A stretch of DNA of 5,446 nt from Clostridiales bacterium (lineage in GTDB: Bacteria > Bacillota > Clostridia > Lachnospirales > WQUN01), in assembly GCA_031273705.1 (NCBI GenBank), contig JAISRJ010000207.1, forward strand, positions 1-5,446, given 5' to 3'. Shown piece by piece: positions 5,378 to 5,446 of this stretch. Each line of letters opens with the position of its first letter. Position 1 is the first letter of the stretch. The notes beneath the pieces are model-generated. The model was not told where the DNA came from. It did no database searches and was given only the letters and a program-made list of their open reading frames with translations. A program made the translations under genes and the position numbers.

Positions 5378-5446
5378 CTAAAATAATTTTGCACGGATGT
5401 TTCGGAAGAATGGGGCTTTCTATTCTGCAAGCTGCCGCTGGTAATC
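5374..5446 (+). CDS. dapB: 4-hydroxy-tetrahydrodipicolinate reductase (DapB), N-terminal fragment
   Basis: This gene is cut by the window end; 24 codons are visible. DapB reduces the DapA product to tetrahydrodipicolinate with NAD(P)H. Starting at a GTG that overlaps the dapA stop (GTGA, 5374-5377), the fragment reads as a beta strand (TKIILHG) followed by GCFGRMG at residues 8-14, the GxxGxxG dinucleotide-binding loop with the RMG typical of DapB. The loop usually has a small or polar residue where F10 stands, a minor oddity. There is no independent ribosome site, so coupling to dapA is likely. The identification rests on this motif together with the position directly after dapA. Confidence 0.9.
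   Translation, partial: MTKIILHGCFGRMGLSILQAAAGN

Overview
The window reads as chromosomal DNA from a Gram-positive bacterium of the Clostridia type; a finer placement cannot be defended from sequence alone. The signs are an AGGAGG-type ribosome site, sigma-A-like promoters, a secreted protein with a C-terminal sortase signal, a dapA-dapB lysine/diaminopimelate pair whose N-termini look clostridial, and a pilB-pilC type pair of type IV filament genes. Base composition is moderate, with AT-rich intergenic DNA. I see no mobile element, CRISPR array, tRNA or rRNA.

Left part (1-2950, minus strand): an assembly ATPase of the GspE/PilB family is followed five bases later by an inner-membrane platform protein of the GspF/PilC family. 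Both are intact. They would power and anchor a type IV pilus or pseudopilus, but no prepilin, prepilin peptidase or PilT is in the window. A good extended -10 promoter lies upstream of the pair, with an inverted repeat at the predicted transcription start. The first 87 bases may hold the end of a convergent plus-strand gene.

Middle (2986-4389): an AT-rich spacer of about 370 bases contains several inverted repeats and a plausible plus-strand promoter. It leads to a 343-residue surface protein with a signal peptide, a beta-rich outer part, a Pro/Tyr then acidic stalk, and a non-canonical NPTTG sorting signal. Its function is not recognised, but its layout is that of a sortase-anchored surface or pilus-like protein. 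It is divergent from the type IV filament genes.

Right part (4390-5446): dapA is complete and dapB is cut by the window end. They overlap by a GTGA start/stop and form the first two committed steps of diaminopimelate and lysine synthesis. A near-consensus promoter is followed almost at once by a strong intrinsic terminator, and dapA begins only 29 bases past it. Transcription of dapA therefore seems to have to pass a terminator, which makes an attenuation switch possible.

The most unusual points are this promoter-terminator-dapA order, the structured leader of the surface protein, and the operator-like repeat at the start of the pilus operon. I found no clear evidence of a wholly new biological system.
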